Shown in pieces: positions 8,236-17,279 of a stretch of DNA of 64,000 nt (its first letter is position 1; each line of letters opens with the position of its first letter). Made by a program: the position numbers and the translations under genes. The stretch comes from Treponema sp. UBA4307. Lineage in GTDB: Bacteria > Spirochaetota > Spirochaetia > Treponematales > Treponemataceae. The notes under the pieces were generated by a model, which did not search any database, was not told the DNA's origin, and saw nothing but the letters and a program-made list of their open reading frames with translations. Where the stretch lies: positions 1-64,000 of the forward strand of contig DGUP01000059.1 in NCBI GenBank assembly GCA_002394685.1, given 5' to 3'.

Positions 8236-11200
8236 TTATTTTTCAAGAATAAATTCTACACGTCTGTTTTTCCAGTTAACATTTCTGTCTTTTGTATCAG
8301 CAACAGGTTCTGTACCACCCTTACCATCAACAGACAGACGGTCTGCAGAAACTCCGTAGCTTACAAGAATGTCCCGAACGTATTCAGCACGACGCTGTGA
8401 CAAAGGAATAAGGGCTGGACCCCAGTTACTTGGATTATCCACAGTTTCTTCATCTGGATTATCTGTAAGGCGGTTAGCGTGACCAACAACAGTTACCTTA
8501 TAATCTTTGAACTTGCCAAGAACAGTTGCAATACGCTTAAGGATTACTTCATTGTTAGCCTTCTGTTCCTTTGTAATTCCCTTTGCAACCTTCTTGCCGT
8601 TAGAATCAACTTCTCCGCTTGTAAGGAAGTCTGCATTGTCTGAACGGAAGATGATTGATGGAACCTGCATCTTCAGTTTGTCACCGTCACGGATTACAAG
8701 AATATCAATTGAAATAACACCTTCTACAGAATTGCTCATACCAAGAACATCTTCTGCTTCGAATACGTACTTGTAATCTTCAGCAGACTGAACCAGTTCA
8801 CCGTTGTTACCGCGTCCGTCCCAGATGATGCGCTCTGTAATTGAGTTCTTACCGCTTGTCTTCCAGAATGGATTGTTGTTGCGGTCATAAATTGTAAACG
8901 ACCAGTTCTTAAGTTCTGCAAGATTATTATTTCTCTTAAGGCGGATGTAAAGTTCATCATCTACACCATCATTATCTGGAGAGAACCAGTTACCAGAATC
9001 TGCAGTTCTTGTCTGAACATTAAGCTGAGGAGGAAGAGCTGTACAGATAAATGAAGATGATTCACTTGAACAGCTGTTACCCTTTTCATAATCAATCTTC
9101 ATTACAGCGTGATAGGTACCATCTGCAGCAGTACCGTCAGGGAGGTCACCTGCCCAGTTAAAGATTGCAGGAAGATCCTTGCTGTCCTTGTCACTCCATT
9201 CCTTTACAGCATTTCCCTTTTCATCCACAATTTTAAAATTCCATGAAGAAATTCCTTCAGACAGGGAAGTTTTTACAGTAAAGCGCTGCATATCTTTTAC
9301 ACCGTCATTGTTTGGAGAAATACCTGCCAGTTCCGGTGTGATGTAAACTTTAGTTTCACGCTTATCAAGTTTAATTCCATCAATTACGGCAGAGCCTGAG
9401 TTACCTGCAGCGTCTGTTGAAGAAACTGTAATTGAATATGTTCCGTCAGCAGCCTTGTTACCATTTTCGTCAGTTCCGTCCCAGGCAAAATTTGAAACCT
9501 TAGAATTATTCCAGGTAATTGTCTTAACCGCAGGAACATTTGAAGAATTGCCTGACTTTCTGATTTCAGCAGTCCACTTTGCTTCAGAAGAACTTGTTGC
9601 AGTTACAGGAATTGTCTGTCTTGTAGAAATTCCATCTGGTGAGAAAAGAAGATATGGCACTGAAATTTCTACTGTTGGAGGAATTGAATCGATTGTAAAT
9701 TCACGGCTCTTTGTTTCAGCCTTAGTTCCACTCTTTGCTACAGTAGAAAGAGTTGCAGTGTAAGTACCGTCAGCACATCTTGTAGAAGAATCATCGTTTC
9801 CGTCCCAGGCGATTGTTGCAGGAAGATTTCCATTACCACTTAATGTTCTTACAGTTTTACCTGCAGAATTCTGTACAGTAAGTGTATAGGAATCAATTCC
9901 GCTTGAAGCCTTTGCAACAGGTGTAAAGGTAATTGCCTTTCCGATTCTTGGGCTGAAAGCTTCAGGACGTGCTGTAAGCATCAGTTCAGTCTTTGAAGTA
10001 TCAAGAGTAAAGTTTGATGTTTTGAATACAGCGGAATTACCGGCAGGTTCAGTTACAGAAAGTTCATAATAGTAAGAAGCATCTTCTGCAAATTTTCCGG
10101 AATCATCTGTACCGTTCCAGTATACGGATGAAGGAATTGAATCACCAAAGTTAAAGGTCTTAACAACTTTTCCACCGGTGCTTACGATTTTTGCAGTCCA
10201 GTTCTTTGCACCTGTAAAGTCTTCTTCCTTCTTAGAAATCTGCTGTGTAATTTCCAGACTTGAGCTTCCGTTAAATACACTGTCAGTTGCACGAACCAGT
10301 GCTTCAGGAACAACGTTATCAAGAACAAATACAGGAGATTCTACAGCAGCAGGTTCATAGCCATTCAAATATCTGGCACTTACCTTTGCAGTGTACTGAC
10401 CTGCAGTTTGTGTTACCAGTGAAGAATCATCTCCCTTACCGTCAAATTCAATTACAGAAGGTACGCTTGTAATTCCATCAGTGTTGTTGCTTTCAGTGTA
10501 GGTGCGGACAACTTTTTTTGCAGAATCAAGAATCTCAACCTTCCACATAACCAGACGGTTTGCCTTAGATGCAGGCTTTGGAATTGACAGGTCAAGTTTT
10601 ACAGAATCCTGTTTGCCGTCGCCGTTTGGTGAAAAATATTTTGAACCTGAAATTGCAATATTGATTACAGGCTTTTCTGCAGAATAAATAATATTTGTCA
10701 GGGAAGCAGCTTCAGATTTATTTCCGGCCGCATCTGTAGAATTAATTTCGTAAGTATAAACGCCGTCTGCAACAAGATTATCTTCCTCATTTGTACCATC
10801 CCAGGAGAATGTAAGAGGAGCTGATTTTTCCCACTTGTATGTGCGCACAACTTCTTTCGTTGTAGCATCGTAAATTGTAGCAGTCCAGAGATTTTCTACA
10901 GAACCAGTCTGAACAATTTTCAGGGAAGATTTTGAGCCTTCTCCAAAAGTTTTATCCTGGTCTGAAAGCTGGGTAATCTTAACTTCAGGGTCAGTGTTAT
11001 CCACAATAACCGTAAGTCTGGAAGTTGTAGCAGAGTTACCGTTGTCATCAGTTGCACTGAACTGATAGTAATAAGTTCCATCTTTTGCCAGGCTTCCGTC
11101 ATCACAATAACCGTTCCATGTTACTTCTGAAGGGATTGTAACACCAGTTTTTGGAGTAAAGAGACGCTTAAAGAAAGTTTTAAATGTAATCTTTTCGTCA

Positions 11201-11436
11201 CGGGTTTCCTTGTTGCCAATTACGCGGACAACTTCACCCTTTTCATTAGAAATGATAAATGACCATTCGCTTACATATCTCTGTTCCTTGATTTTAAGAG
11301 GAACTACCAGTTCATCCTGCACACCATCATTGTTTGGAGAAATATAAACCGGAGCTTTTTCTCCAAATGCAGCGGCAGAAAAGAGGATTGCAATACCTGC
11401 TGTTAAGGTAATTTTCTTAATAAGATTAATTTTCAT
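8236..11436 (-). CDS. Large envelope protein: FlgD/gliding-type Ig repeats with C-terminal OmpA domain
   Basis: 1066 residues. A signal peptide (about 1-25, ending AAAFG) is followed by roughly eight Ig-like repeats. Each ends in a W(N/D)G-x-D/N...DG-x-Y-x-Y pattern like the FlgD Ig-like fold. SPNNDG/SPDNDG loops recur (ISPNNDGVQDE, FSPNGDGKQDS, FSPDNDGVDDE) and may bind calcium. The last ~130 residues are an OmpA peptidoglycan-binding domain (VVGHANR, LSQRRAEYVRDIL, KNRRVEF). It probably links the cell wall to the outer membrane or builds a periplasmic/surface scaffold. It is translationally coupled to the barrel gene: the stop of that gene at 11440 lies 3 nt before this ATG, and its GAGGAG end serves as SD. 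Confidence 0.85.
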   Translation of the reverse strand: MKINLIKKITLTAGIAILFSAAAFGEKAPVYISPNNDGVQDELVVPLKIKEQRYVSEWSFIISNEKGEVVRVIGNKETRDEKITFKTFFKRLFTPKTGVTIPSEVTWNGYCDDGSLAKDGTYYYQFSATDDNGNSATTSRLTVIVDNTDPEVKITQLSDQDKTFGEGSKSSLKIVQTGSVENLWTATIYDATTKEVVRTYKWEKSAPLTFSWDGTNEEDNLVADGVYTYEINSTDAAGNKSEAASLTNIIYSAEKPVINIAISGSKYFSPNGDGKQDSVKLDLSIPKPASKANRLVMWKVEILDSAKKVVRTYTESNNTDGITSVPSVIEFDGKGDDSSLVTQTAGQYTAKVSARYLNGYEPAAVESPVFVLDNVVPEALVRATDSVFNGSSSLEITQQISKKEEDFTGAKNWTAKIVSTGGKVVKTFNFGDSIPSSVYWNGTDDSGKFAEDASYYYELSVTEPAGNSAVFKTSNFTLDTSKTELMLTARPEAFSPRIGKAITFTPVAKASSGIDSYTLTVQNSAGKTVRTLSGNGNLPATIAWDGNDDSSTRCADGTYTATLSTVAKSGTKAETKSREFTIDSIPPTVEISVPYLLFSPDGISTRQTIPVTATSSSEAKWTAEIRKSGNSSNVPAVKTITWNNSKVSNFAWDGTDENGNKAADGTYSITVSSTDAAGNSGSAVIDGIKLDKRETKVYITPELAGISPNNDGVKDMQRFTVKTSLSEGISSWNFKIVDEKGNAVKEWSDKDSKDLPAIFNWAGDLPDGTAADGTYHAVMKIDYEKGNSCSSESSSFICTALPPQLNVQTRTADSGNWFSPDNDGVDDELYIRLKRNNNLAELKNWSFTIYDRNNNPFWKTSGKNSITERIIWDGRGNNGELVQSAEDYKYVFEAEDVLGMSNSVEGVISIDILVIRDGDKLKMQVPSIIFRSDNADFLTSGEVDSNGKKVAKGITKEQKANNEVILKRIATVLGKFKDYKVTVVGHANRLTDNPDEETVDNPSNWGPALIPLSQRRAEYVRDILVSYGVSADRLSVDGKGGTEPVADTKDRNVNWKNRRVEFILEK

Positions 11437-11439
11437 CTG

Positions 11440-12573
11440 TTACTCCTCAGATTTTACTTCTTCAGTTTCAAAGATTGAATCATCAATAAGGTCTGCACTG
11501 TCATCCCAGAGATAAATTTCCGGAGCCTTAGTATCTTTCTGACCAAGATAAAGGGAAGCACCAGCAGAAACAGCCTCCATTCCTCCATAGAGATTTTTCC
11601 ATGCAAGGGCAGGAACAATTTCACTCTTTTCCCAGGCCTCATTTCCTTCAGCAATTTTCTTAGAGTTGATTGTAAGGCGGATGTTAAGTCCAATTGAAGG
11701 CCAGTTCAAAGGAGCTCCATTCAAAATTTCCCGGAGGTCAGCTTCCCAGCCAATGCAGAACTGAACAATGTCACTGTATGCAAGGGCCAGACCAACATCA
11801 GCAGCAACATCCATAAACTCAGGAAAGTAAAGGTCCGTACTGAAACCAATATTAAAATTCTGAATGCTGAGAAGTGTTGCGGCATATGAAACTCTAGGAG
11901 TAATAATTCCAGGATAGTTGATATAATCCCTTGAACCGTTAAAACCAAGAGACTGGAAATTGCCATTTAAAGGTTTTCCCAGATTTGTAAGGGAAATACC
12001 CAGGCGCGGATTCTTAAGGAAGCCCTGATCGTTCATTGTGTAGAGAAGGCCTAAATCAGCACCAACTGTAAAATCTGAACCATGTCCAAGATAAAATCCT
12101 GTGTAAAGATTCATACCAACATAGAGTTTGTCTGTTACATCCTTCGAAACCCCGGCATGAATAATAATATTGTTTCCAATATCCATGTTGGAAAAGTTTG
12201 CAAAAGTACCCTGGGCACTTGCTGCAATTACCAAATATCTTGTAGGAATAATTGTTCCCAGCTGGAAAATATTTCCAAAAGTTCCGTCGCTGTTCTGAGC
12301 GTTTACTGTATTAATTATACCTGTCCAGCTTGCATTAATAACACTGCGCTGTTCTGTAGCAGGCAAAGCTGGATTGTAGGTAATTGAAACTGGCAACACT
12401 GTAAAAACAGGACCACCGCTGGCACTGGCACCACCGCTGATCATTGTTGGATTTGAAAGCTTGAAGATTGAATTTCCACCAAAAGGTGGGTTGTACAAAT
12501 CAACAAAAGTCTCAGACGATAAAGCAGCTGAGCAGAGAATTCCTGCAGCCAGAAGAGATAGTAATTTTTTCAT
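11440..12573 (-). CDS. Outer-membrane beta-barrel protein (UPF0164/PorV-like)
   Basis: 377 residues. A cleavable signal peptide (about 1-20, ALSS-ETF) is followed by a PorV/FadL-like N-terminus with the NPA motif (ITYNPALPATEQR). Many alternating amphipathic strands rich in G, Y and N follow. The acidic C-terminus (DDSIFETEEVKSEE) is unusual for a barrel and may be an extension. From family knowledge, Treponema UPF0164 proteins are predicted outer-membrane channels; the exact family assignment is by pattern only. SD GGGGGA is 7 nt upstream. A TATAAT -10 sits at 12596-12601. It is cotranscribed with the OmpA-Ig protein, suggesting a barrel plus periplasmic anchor pair. Confidence 0.75.
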   Translation of the reverse strand: MKKLLSLLAAGILCSAALSSETFVDLYNPPFGGNSIFKLSNPTMISGGASASGGPVFTVLPVSITYNPALPATEQRSVINASWTGIINTVNAQNSDGTFGNIFQLGTIIPTRYLVIAASAQGTFANFSNMDIGNNIIIHAGVSKDVTDKLYVGMNLYTGFYLGHGSDFTVGADLGLLYTMNDQGFLKNPRLGISLTNLGKPLNGNFQSLGFNGSRDYINYPGIITPRVSYAATLLSIQNFNIGFSTDLYFPEFMDVAADVGLALAYSDIVQFCIGWEADLREILNGAPLNWPSIGLNIRLTINSKKIAEGNEAWEKSEIVPALAWKNLYGGMEAVSAGASLYLGQKDTKAPEIYLWDDSADLIDDSIFETEEVKSEE

Positions 12574-12595
12574 TTAATCCCCCTAAATTACTTGA

Positions 12596-12601
12596 ATTAT
12601 A
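12596..12601 (-). promoter_or_regulatory. -10 box of the barrel-OmpA operon
   Basis: TATAAT on the minus strand, 22 nt upstream of ATG 12573, with the SD between. The -35 region is A/T-rich without a clear hexamer. Confidence 0.55.
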
Positions 12602-12714
12602 CACTAGTTTTTTTAATTAAGTTTAATTTAGTAAAACTAAGATACTTCTTTTATTTACTAAATGGAACCTGAATAAAACTTCTTTTTTTCCAGATATCCT
12701 AAAAACATTACAAT

Positions 12715-13563
12715 TTATACCCCTTCCTTTAACCTGAGCTCCACCTTTTCTATTACAGAATCAGGGGTGGAAGCGCCGGCAGTAAGGGCGACCCTCTTTA
12801 ATCCAAAGAAATCCTCAGGAATTTCCTTTTCATCTTCAATAAGGGCAGTTTTAGAACAAATACTTGCAGCGGTTTCAAAAAGACGCCTTGTATTTGCACT
12901 TTCCTTTCCCCCGATTACCAGAATTCCATCCGCCCTGCCTTCAAGTTTGCGGAGAGCCTCCTGACGCTCCCTGGTTGCAGGACAGATTGATGAAACTACC
13001 TGCAGGCGGGTAATCTTTTTTGAGAGAATTTCCTTCATCCGGGTAAAAAGTTCCATGCTGAAAGTGGTTTGAGACAGAAAAAGGGCCTCCTCCATTTCTT
13101 CCAGGGCCTGTGCTTCTTCCACAGTTTCAATCACAATAACATTTTTTCCGGCAAAAGCAGCAATACCGGTTACTTCACCATGATTTCTGTCACCGGCAAT
13201 TATAACAGGAATGCCCTGCTCCCCGGCTTTTGCAGCAAGATTCTGACTGGAATGAACTCTCGGGCAGGTGGCATCAACAATCCGGGCACCTTTTTTCTCC
13301 AGAGCATTGAGAATTTCAGGACTTGTTCCGTGGGCACGAATCACCACAAGGGCATTTTCTTCAATTGAAGATATGTTTTCCGTATTAAGTATTTGTAAAC
13401 CTTTTGAGAGAAGAGTATTAAGTACAGTTGGATTATGAATCAGCGGACCTAATGAATAAACTGATTGACTGTTGTTTTTACTTTCCAGAGCCTCATTTGC
13501 TGCATCTACAGCCCGGCGAACTCCAAAACAATATCCTAAAACATCAGCCTTTATAACTTCCAT
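12715..13563 (-). CDS. ispH: 4-hydroxy-3-methylbut-2-enyl diphosphate reductase (IspH/LytB)
   Basis: 282 residues, usual short-form length. The three iron-sulphur cysteines are C12 (GYCFGVRRA), C100 (DATCPRV) and C194 (SSICPATRERQEAL). The catalytic glutamate E130 (NHGEVTG) and T167 (SQTT) are present. It catalyses the last step of the MEP isoprenoid pathway, giving IPP and DMAPP. The gene stands alone behind the secF terminator. A perfect TATAAT (13572-13577) lies 8 nt before ATG 13563 and there is no SD, so a leaderless mRNA is likely. Confidence 0.97.
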   Translation of the reverse strand: MEVIKADVLGYCFGVRRAVDAANEALESKNNSQSVYSLGPLIHNPTVLNTLLSKGLQILNTENISSIEENALVVIRAHGTSPEILNALEKKGARIVDATCPRVHSSQNLAAKAGEQGIPVIIAGDRNHGEVTGIAAFAGKNVIVIETVEEAQALEEMEEALFLSQTTFSMELFTRMKEILSKKITRLQVVSSICPATRERQEALRKLEGRADGILVIGGKESANTRRLFETAASICSKTALIEDEKEIPEDFFGLKRVALTAGASTPDSVIEKVELRLKEGV

Positions 13564-13571
13564 AATATGAA

Positions 13572-13577
13572 ATTATA
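13572..13577 (-). promoter_or_regulatory. -10 box of ispH, 8 nt before the start codon
   Basis: TATAAT on the minus strand between the secF terminator and ispH. It is the only good promoter-like hexamer in the gap, and no SD follows it. Confidence 0.65.
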
Positions 13578-13587
13578 GTCTATTTAA

Positions 13588-13632
13588 AATAAAATATCCA
13601 CCTTGGACCTTTCGAACCAAAGTGGATAATTT
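13588..13632 (-). terminator. Terminator of the yajC-secD-secF operon
   Basis: Stem ATCCACTTTGG/CCAAGGTGGAT (11 bp, one mismatch) with a 10-nt loop, followed on the minus strand by a T-rich run. Confidence 0.85.
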
Positions 13633-13673
13633 TATTCAAGAAAGAGCCTGTTTCCAGGCTAAATACTTACAGC

Positions 13674-14942
13674 TTATGCTTCAACAGCGGAAGTTGATGA
13701 AGAAATAGCTGTTGTCTTCTTTGGGCGAACACGATTTGCGTTTGCGCCACCTTCCCAATTACGTCTAACAAATGAGATGAAGCCTGAACTGATGAAGATA
13801 GAAGAATAACATCCTGAAATAAGACCGATTGTAAGAACAATTGCAAAGTCGTGGATGCTTCCCTTTGTGAACACCAGAAGTGAAATAGAAGCAAAGAGAG
13901 TTGTAATTGTTGTAATAATAGATCTTGAGAGAGTCTCAGAAAGAGCTGTATCCAGGATATCATTAAACTTGTTTGTCTGAACTGCCTTAAGATTGTATCT
14001 TACACGGTCAAGAATAACGACTGTTGCGTTAATTGAGTAACCGAAGATTGTAAGAACAGCAGCAAGGGTTGTTGTGCTGAATTCAATCTGGAACCATGAA
14101 ATGAATGTAAACATGATTAAACAGTCATGGAACAAAGCAACGATTGCACCAAGGGCAAAATCCCAGTGGAAACGGATTGTAGCATAGAGCCAGATAAGAA
14201 GGATTGTAAAGAATGCCAGGAGAGCAGCCTTTAAGGTTGTTGAACTTGACATTGAAGAACCAACGAAGTCTGTCTTTACAACAGCAACGTTTTCTTTTCC
14301 ATACTTATTCTGAAGAGCCTGAACAATATTTTCCTGAAGGATTTCGTTTTCACTCTTGTTAGCATCACTTTCGTTACCGGCAATCTGTGCACGAATCTGA
14401 TAAGAACGGTTTTCTTCTGTTCCCATTTCCTTTACAAGAACACCAGAAACGTTAGAAACAGTTGCACGAATATCGTCAATCTTTACAGCAGATGTTGTAT
14501 CAGGTACGTAAAGATAGAGAGGTACTCCGGCAGAAAGTTTTGCTGATGCAGCAGAGTTAAGGTAGAATCCGTATGAATCAGCTGAACCGTTATTCTTAAC
14601 TACAGCAGATACACCTTCAATAGAATTCATTCCTTCAACAACAGCCTGTACAGTTGAATACTTACCGAATGGGAATTCATATGTTTCGTTTTCTGCACCA
14701 GTTCCACTTACAATTACGTCAAGTTCTGTTGTAGAAACTTCAAGGCTTACAGTTGCAGTACCATCGTACTTAACTTCAACTGCAGGAGATGCAATACGAA
14801 CTTCTTCAATAAGACCAGGACGGAAATCAATACCAAAGTTAATTCCCTTAATGCAGACACCTGCAATACCTGCACAGATAATTAAACCACTAAGAATCCA
14901 TGCTGGAAGGAAGAGTTTCGAAAATTTCTTTACTGTCTTCAT
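13674..14942 (-). CDS. secF: Protein translocase subunit SecF
   Basis: 422 residues, six membrane segments with a large periplasmic loop after the first. FGIDFRPG near the first helix and the C-terminal block (FGYSINATVVILDRVR) are typical SecF/SecD export-protein motifs. With SecD and YajC it helps SecYEG-driven export using the proton gradient. ATG 14942 overlaps the secD stop by one base (TAATG) and has GGAGGG 7 nt upstream. A longer frame from 14984 would lie inside secD and is rejected. It ends with a basic/serine tail. Confidence 0.97.
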   Translation of the reverse strand: MKTVKKFSKLFLPAWILSGLIICAGIAGVCIKGINFGIDFRPGLIEEVRIASPAVEVKYDGTATVSLEVSTTELDVIVSGTGAENETYEFPFGKYSTVQAVVEGMNSIEGVSAVVKNNGSADSYGFYLNSAASAKLSAGVPLYLYVPDTTSAVKIDDIRATVSNVSGVLVKEMGTEENRSYQIRAQIAGNESDANKSENEILQENIVQALQNKYGKENVAVVKTDFVGSSMSSSTTLKAALLAFFTILLIWLYATIRFHWDFALGAIVALFHDCLIMFTFISWFQIEFSTTTLAAVLTIFGYSINATVVILDRVRYNLKAVQTNKFNDILDTALSETLSRSIITTITTLFASISLLVFTKGSIHDFAIVLTIGLISGCYSSIFISSGFISFVRRNWEGGANANRVRPKKTTAISSSTSAVEA

Positions 14943-16681
14943 TATTTTACCCTCCAGCCAATGCTGATATTTTTCTTGTGACAAGTCTGTGTGTAGAAGT
15001 CAAAAATAAGTCTTGATACAAAGAGACCTGTGAACAGTGTTGAAATAACACCGATTGCAAGGCTTAATGCAAAGCCCTGAATTGAACCAGTACCAAGCTG
15101 TGACATGAAGAAGGCAGCGATAAAGGTTGTAATGTTAGAGTCAAGGATTGCCCACAAAGCGTTTGCAAAACCTGCCTGAACAGAACTTTCCCTGTCTTTT
15201 CCTAACTTACGTTCTTCCTTAATGCGTTCAAAGATGATTACGTTAGCATCAACTGCCATACCGATTGTAAGAATCATACCGGCAATCATAGGAAGTGTAA
15301 CGGTAAGATTGAATGCTGAAAGGAATGAGAACATTATGTAAAGGTTCAGAATCTGTGCTACACAAGCGTGAACACCTGCACCCTTGTACATGATAATCAT
15401 GAAAATCATAATCAGGGCCAGACCTACTGCAATTGCAAGAAGACCCTGGTGGATTGCTTCTTCACCAAGAGAAGCACCGATTACCTGCTGACTTTCAACT
15501 GTAAGAGGTACATCAAGCCATGCTGTCTGGAGTACCTTGCGGAGATTCTGAGCTTCTGATGAATTGAAACCGGAAATCTGAACCTGACCGCCTGTAATTG
15601 CCTGTCTGATAACAGCATTTGATTTAATCTTGCTGTCGCTGACAATACAAAGGTTTTCACCAACGTGAGCTGATGTAAAGTCTGCGAAAATCTTTGCACC
15701 TTCTTCGCTGAGTGTGAAGTTTACAGTTGGTGCATTTGAATATTCATCAGAACCGATTGTTGCTGACTTAATATGTTTTCCTTCAAGGGCAATTTCCTTT
15801 TTAACAACAAGGTAACCCTTTCTCTGATCAAGACCATAAGAGTCTGTTTCATATAAACCAAGAACTTCACAGTCTTCAGGGATTATTTCGCTGTTAATAA
15901 GGCGTTCTGTTGAGTCAAAAGTGTTGTCTGGATTTGAAGCATAATATGATGCGAATGCATTTGTTGCTTCAGAATCAACCAGGCGGAAGTTAAGGATTCC
16001 ACGACCCTGGATAATTGAATTAACCTGATCAGCTTCTGCAGAACCAGGAAGTTCAATGTAGATACGGTCATCACCCTGCTGGCGGATTGTAGGAGAACTC
16101 AAACCAAAGCGGTCAATGCGGCTTGAAAGAGTCTCAACTGCCTGAGCCATTGCTTCCTTGCGGACAGTAGCTGCATCCATTCCAGTTTCTTTAGAATCGT
16201 TGTTTGCTACTACTGAGTCAAGATCAGCCTTAACGATAACGCTCATACCACCGTTCAGGTCAAGACCAAGCTTAACTGAATTCTTGTAGTGCTTTTTATC
16301 CTTAAGGATCTTTTCACGATAACGGCTTTCAACTGCTTCCCTGAAATCAGCCTCATTCTTGAAAGAAAGCAATGCGTCTTTCAAAGTGAGAGGAGAAGGA
16401 ACTGCCTGTTTGTTTTTCTTGAAGTTAGCTTTTGCAAGCTTCTCCAACCATTTCTGATCTTCTGTAAGAACTACAGAATCGTCTTTTGCTGCTTTTTTTA
16501 ATTCTGCAACTTCTTTAGCTGCCTGTGAGCTTGAATAATCCTTAATATACTCAAGAGAGCTCAATGCAAGAGCCTGTGCTTCCTTTGGAGTACGTGCATA
16601 CCAGGCGATTGAAGGCCAGAGGAATGCAAAACATACAGCAAGTACAGCGATGAGTATAAAAAGACGACTTCTTTTATTCAT
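14942..16681 (-). CDS. secD: Protein translocase subunit SecD
   Basis: 579 residues. The N-terminal helix is followed by a periplasmic region with LGLDLNGGMSV, an insertion domain (LVDSEATNAFASYY onward), then five C-terminal membrane helices with GMAVDANVIIFERIKEE. This is standard SecD architecture. The start at 16681 overlaps the end of yajC by 8 bp with an internal GGAG SD, and the stop overlaps secF. Export function in the inner membrane is well established for the family. Confidence 0.97.
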   Translation of the reverse strand: MNKRSRLFILIAVLAVCFAFLWPSIAWYARTPKEAQALALSSLEYIKDYSSSQAAKEVAELKKAAKDDSVVLTEDQKWLEKLAKANFKKNKQAVPSPLTLKDALLSFKNEADFREAVESRYREKILKDKKHYKNSVKLGLDLNGGMSVIVKADLDSVVANNDSKETGMDAATVRKEAMAQAVETLSSRIDRFGLSSPTIRQQGDDRIYIELPGSAEADQVNSIIQGRGILNFRLVDSEATNAFASYYASNPDNTFDSTERLINSEIIPEDCEVLGLYETDSYGLDQRKGYLVVKKEIALEGKHIKSATIGSDEYSNAPTVNFTLSEEGAKIFADFTSAHVGENLCIVSDSKIKSNAVIRQAITGGQVQISGFNSSEAQNLRKVLQTAWLDVPLTVESQQVIGASLGEEAIHQGLLAIAVGLALIMIFMIIMYKGAGVHACVAQILNLYIMFSFLSAFNLTVTLPMIAGMILTIGMAVDANVIIFERIKEERKLGKDRESSVQAGFANALWAILDSNITTFIAAFFMSQLGTGSIQGFALSLAIGVISTLFTGLFVSRLIFDFYTQTCHKKNISIGWRVK

Positions 16682-17156
16682 CTTTTTCTCCGGATTCAGC
16701 TGCCTTTTCTGCGGCTACTGAATCTTTTTTATCTGATTCTTTAATTTCTTTTGCTACGCTTGAAGCCTTCTTTCTACCAAAGAGACCTCTTTTTTCTTCT
16801 TCCGGAGCATTTGCCGGCTTATCAACAATTACAGTAGAAATTGCTGTACGGTTGAATTCAATTTTTGTACCATCATCAACCTTAATAACAACAGTATTTT
16901 CCTTTGTTGATGAAACAACGCCGTGAATACCACCGATTGTAATAACCTTGTCGCCCTTCTTGAGAGCGTCAATCATTTTCTGAGTTTCCTTCTGCTTTTT
17001 GTTCTGAGGACGAATCATCAGAAAATACATAATTAAGAGGATTGCTACGAGTGGAATAAGCATCATACCGCTGCCACCGAGCATTCCGCCTGCTGCAGCA
17101 TCAGCACCAGCATTTGCTGTAGTACCATTCTGTAAAAAGAGGGAGATTAAAGACAT
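16674..17156 (-). CDS. yajC: Preprotein translocase accessory subunit YajC, extended C-terminus
   Basis: 160 residues, longer than the usual 90-110. One membrane helix (about 30-48) is followed by the family motif MIRPQNKKQKE and the GDKVITIGGIHGVV/KIEFNRTAIS core. The last ~45 residues are a K/E/S/A-rich, probably disordered tail not seen in most YajC proteins. It is the first gene of the operon, with SD AAGGAAGG. A -35-like TTGTCA occurs upstream. Confidence 0.95.
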   Translation of the reverse strand: MSLISLFLQNGTTANAGADAAAGGMLGGSGMMLIPLVAILLIMYFLMIRPQNKKQKETQKMIDALKKGDKVITIGGIHGVVSSTKENTVVIKVDDGTKIEFNRTAISTVIVDKPANAPEEEKRGLFGRKKASSVAKEIKESDKKDSVAAEKAAESGEKDE

Positions 17157-17279
17157 ATTTTCCTTCCTTGAGATAAATTTTTAGGTAGTATAATTTACCA
17201 TTATTTTTACCACATGACAAGAAGAATTCTTATCTCCAAAAATTCGAGATATTACAAAAAAATCCCCCTTGATTTTGCC

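Noticed and set aside
14943..14984. Longer N-terminus for SecF
   Set aside because: Would lie wholly within secD; ATG 14942 has a better SD and the expected short N-terminus before the first helix.
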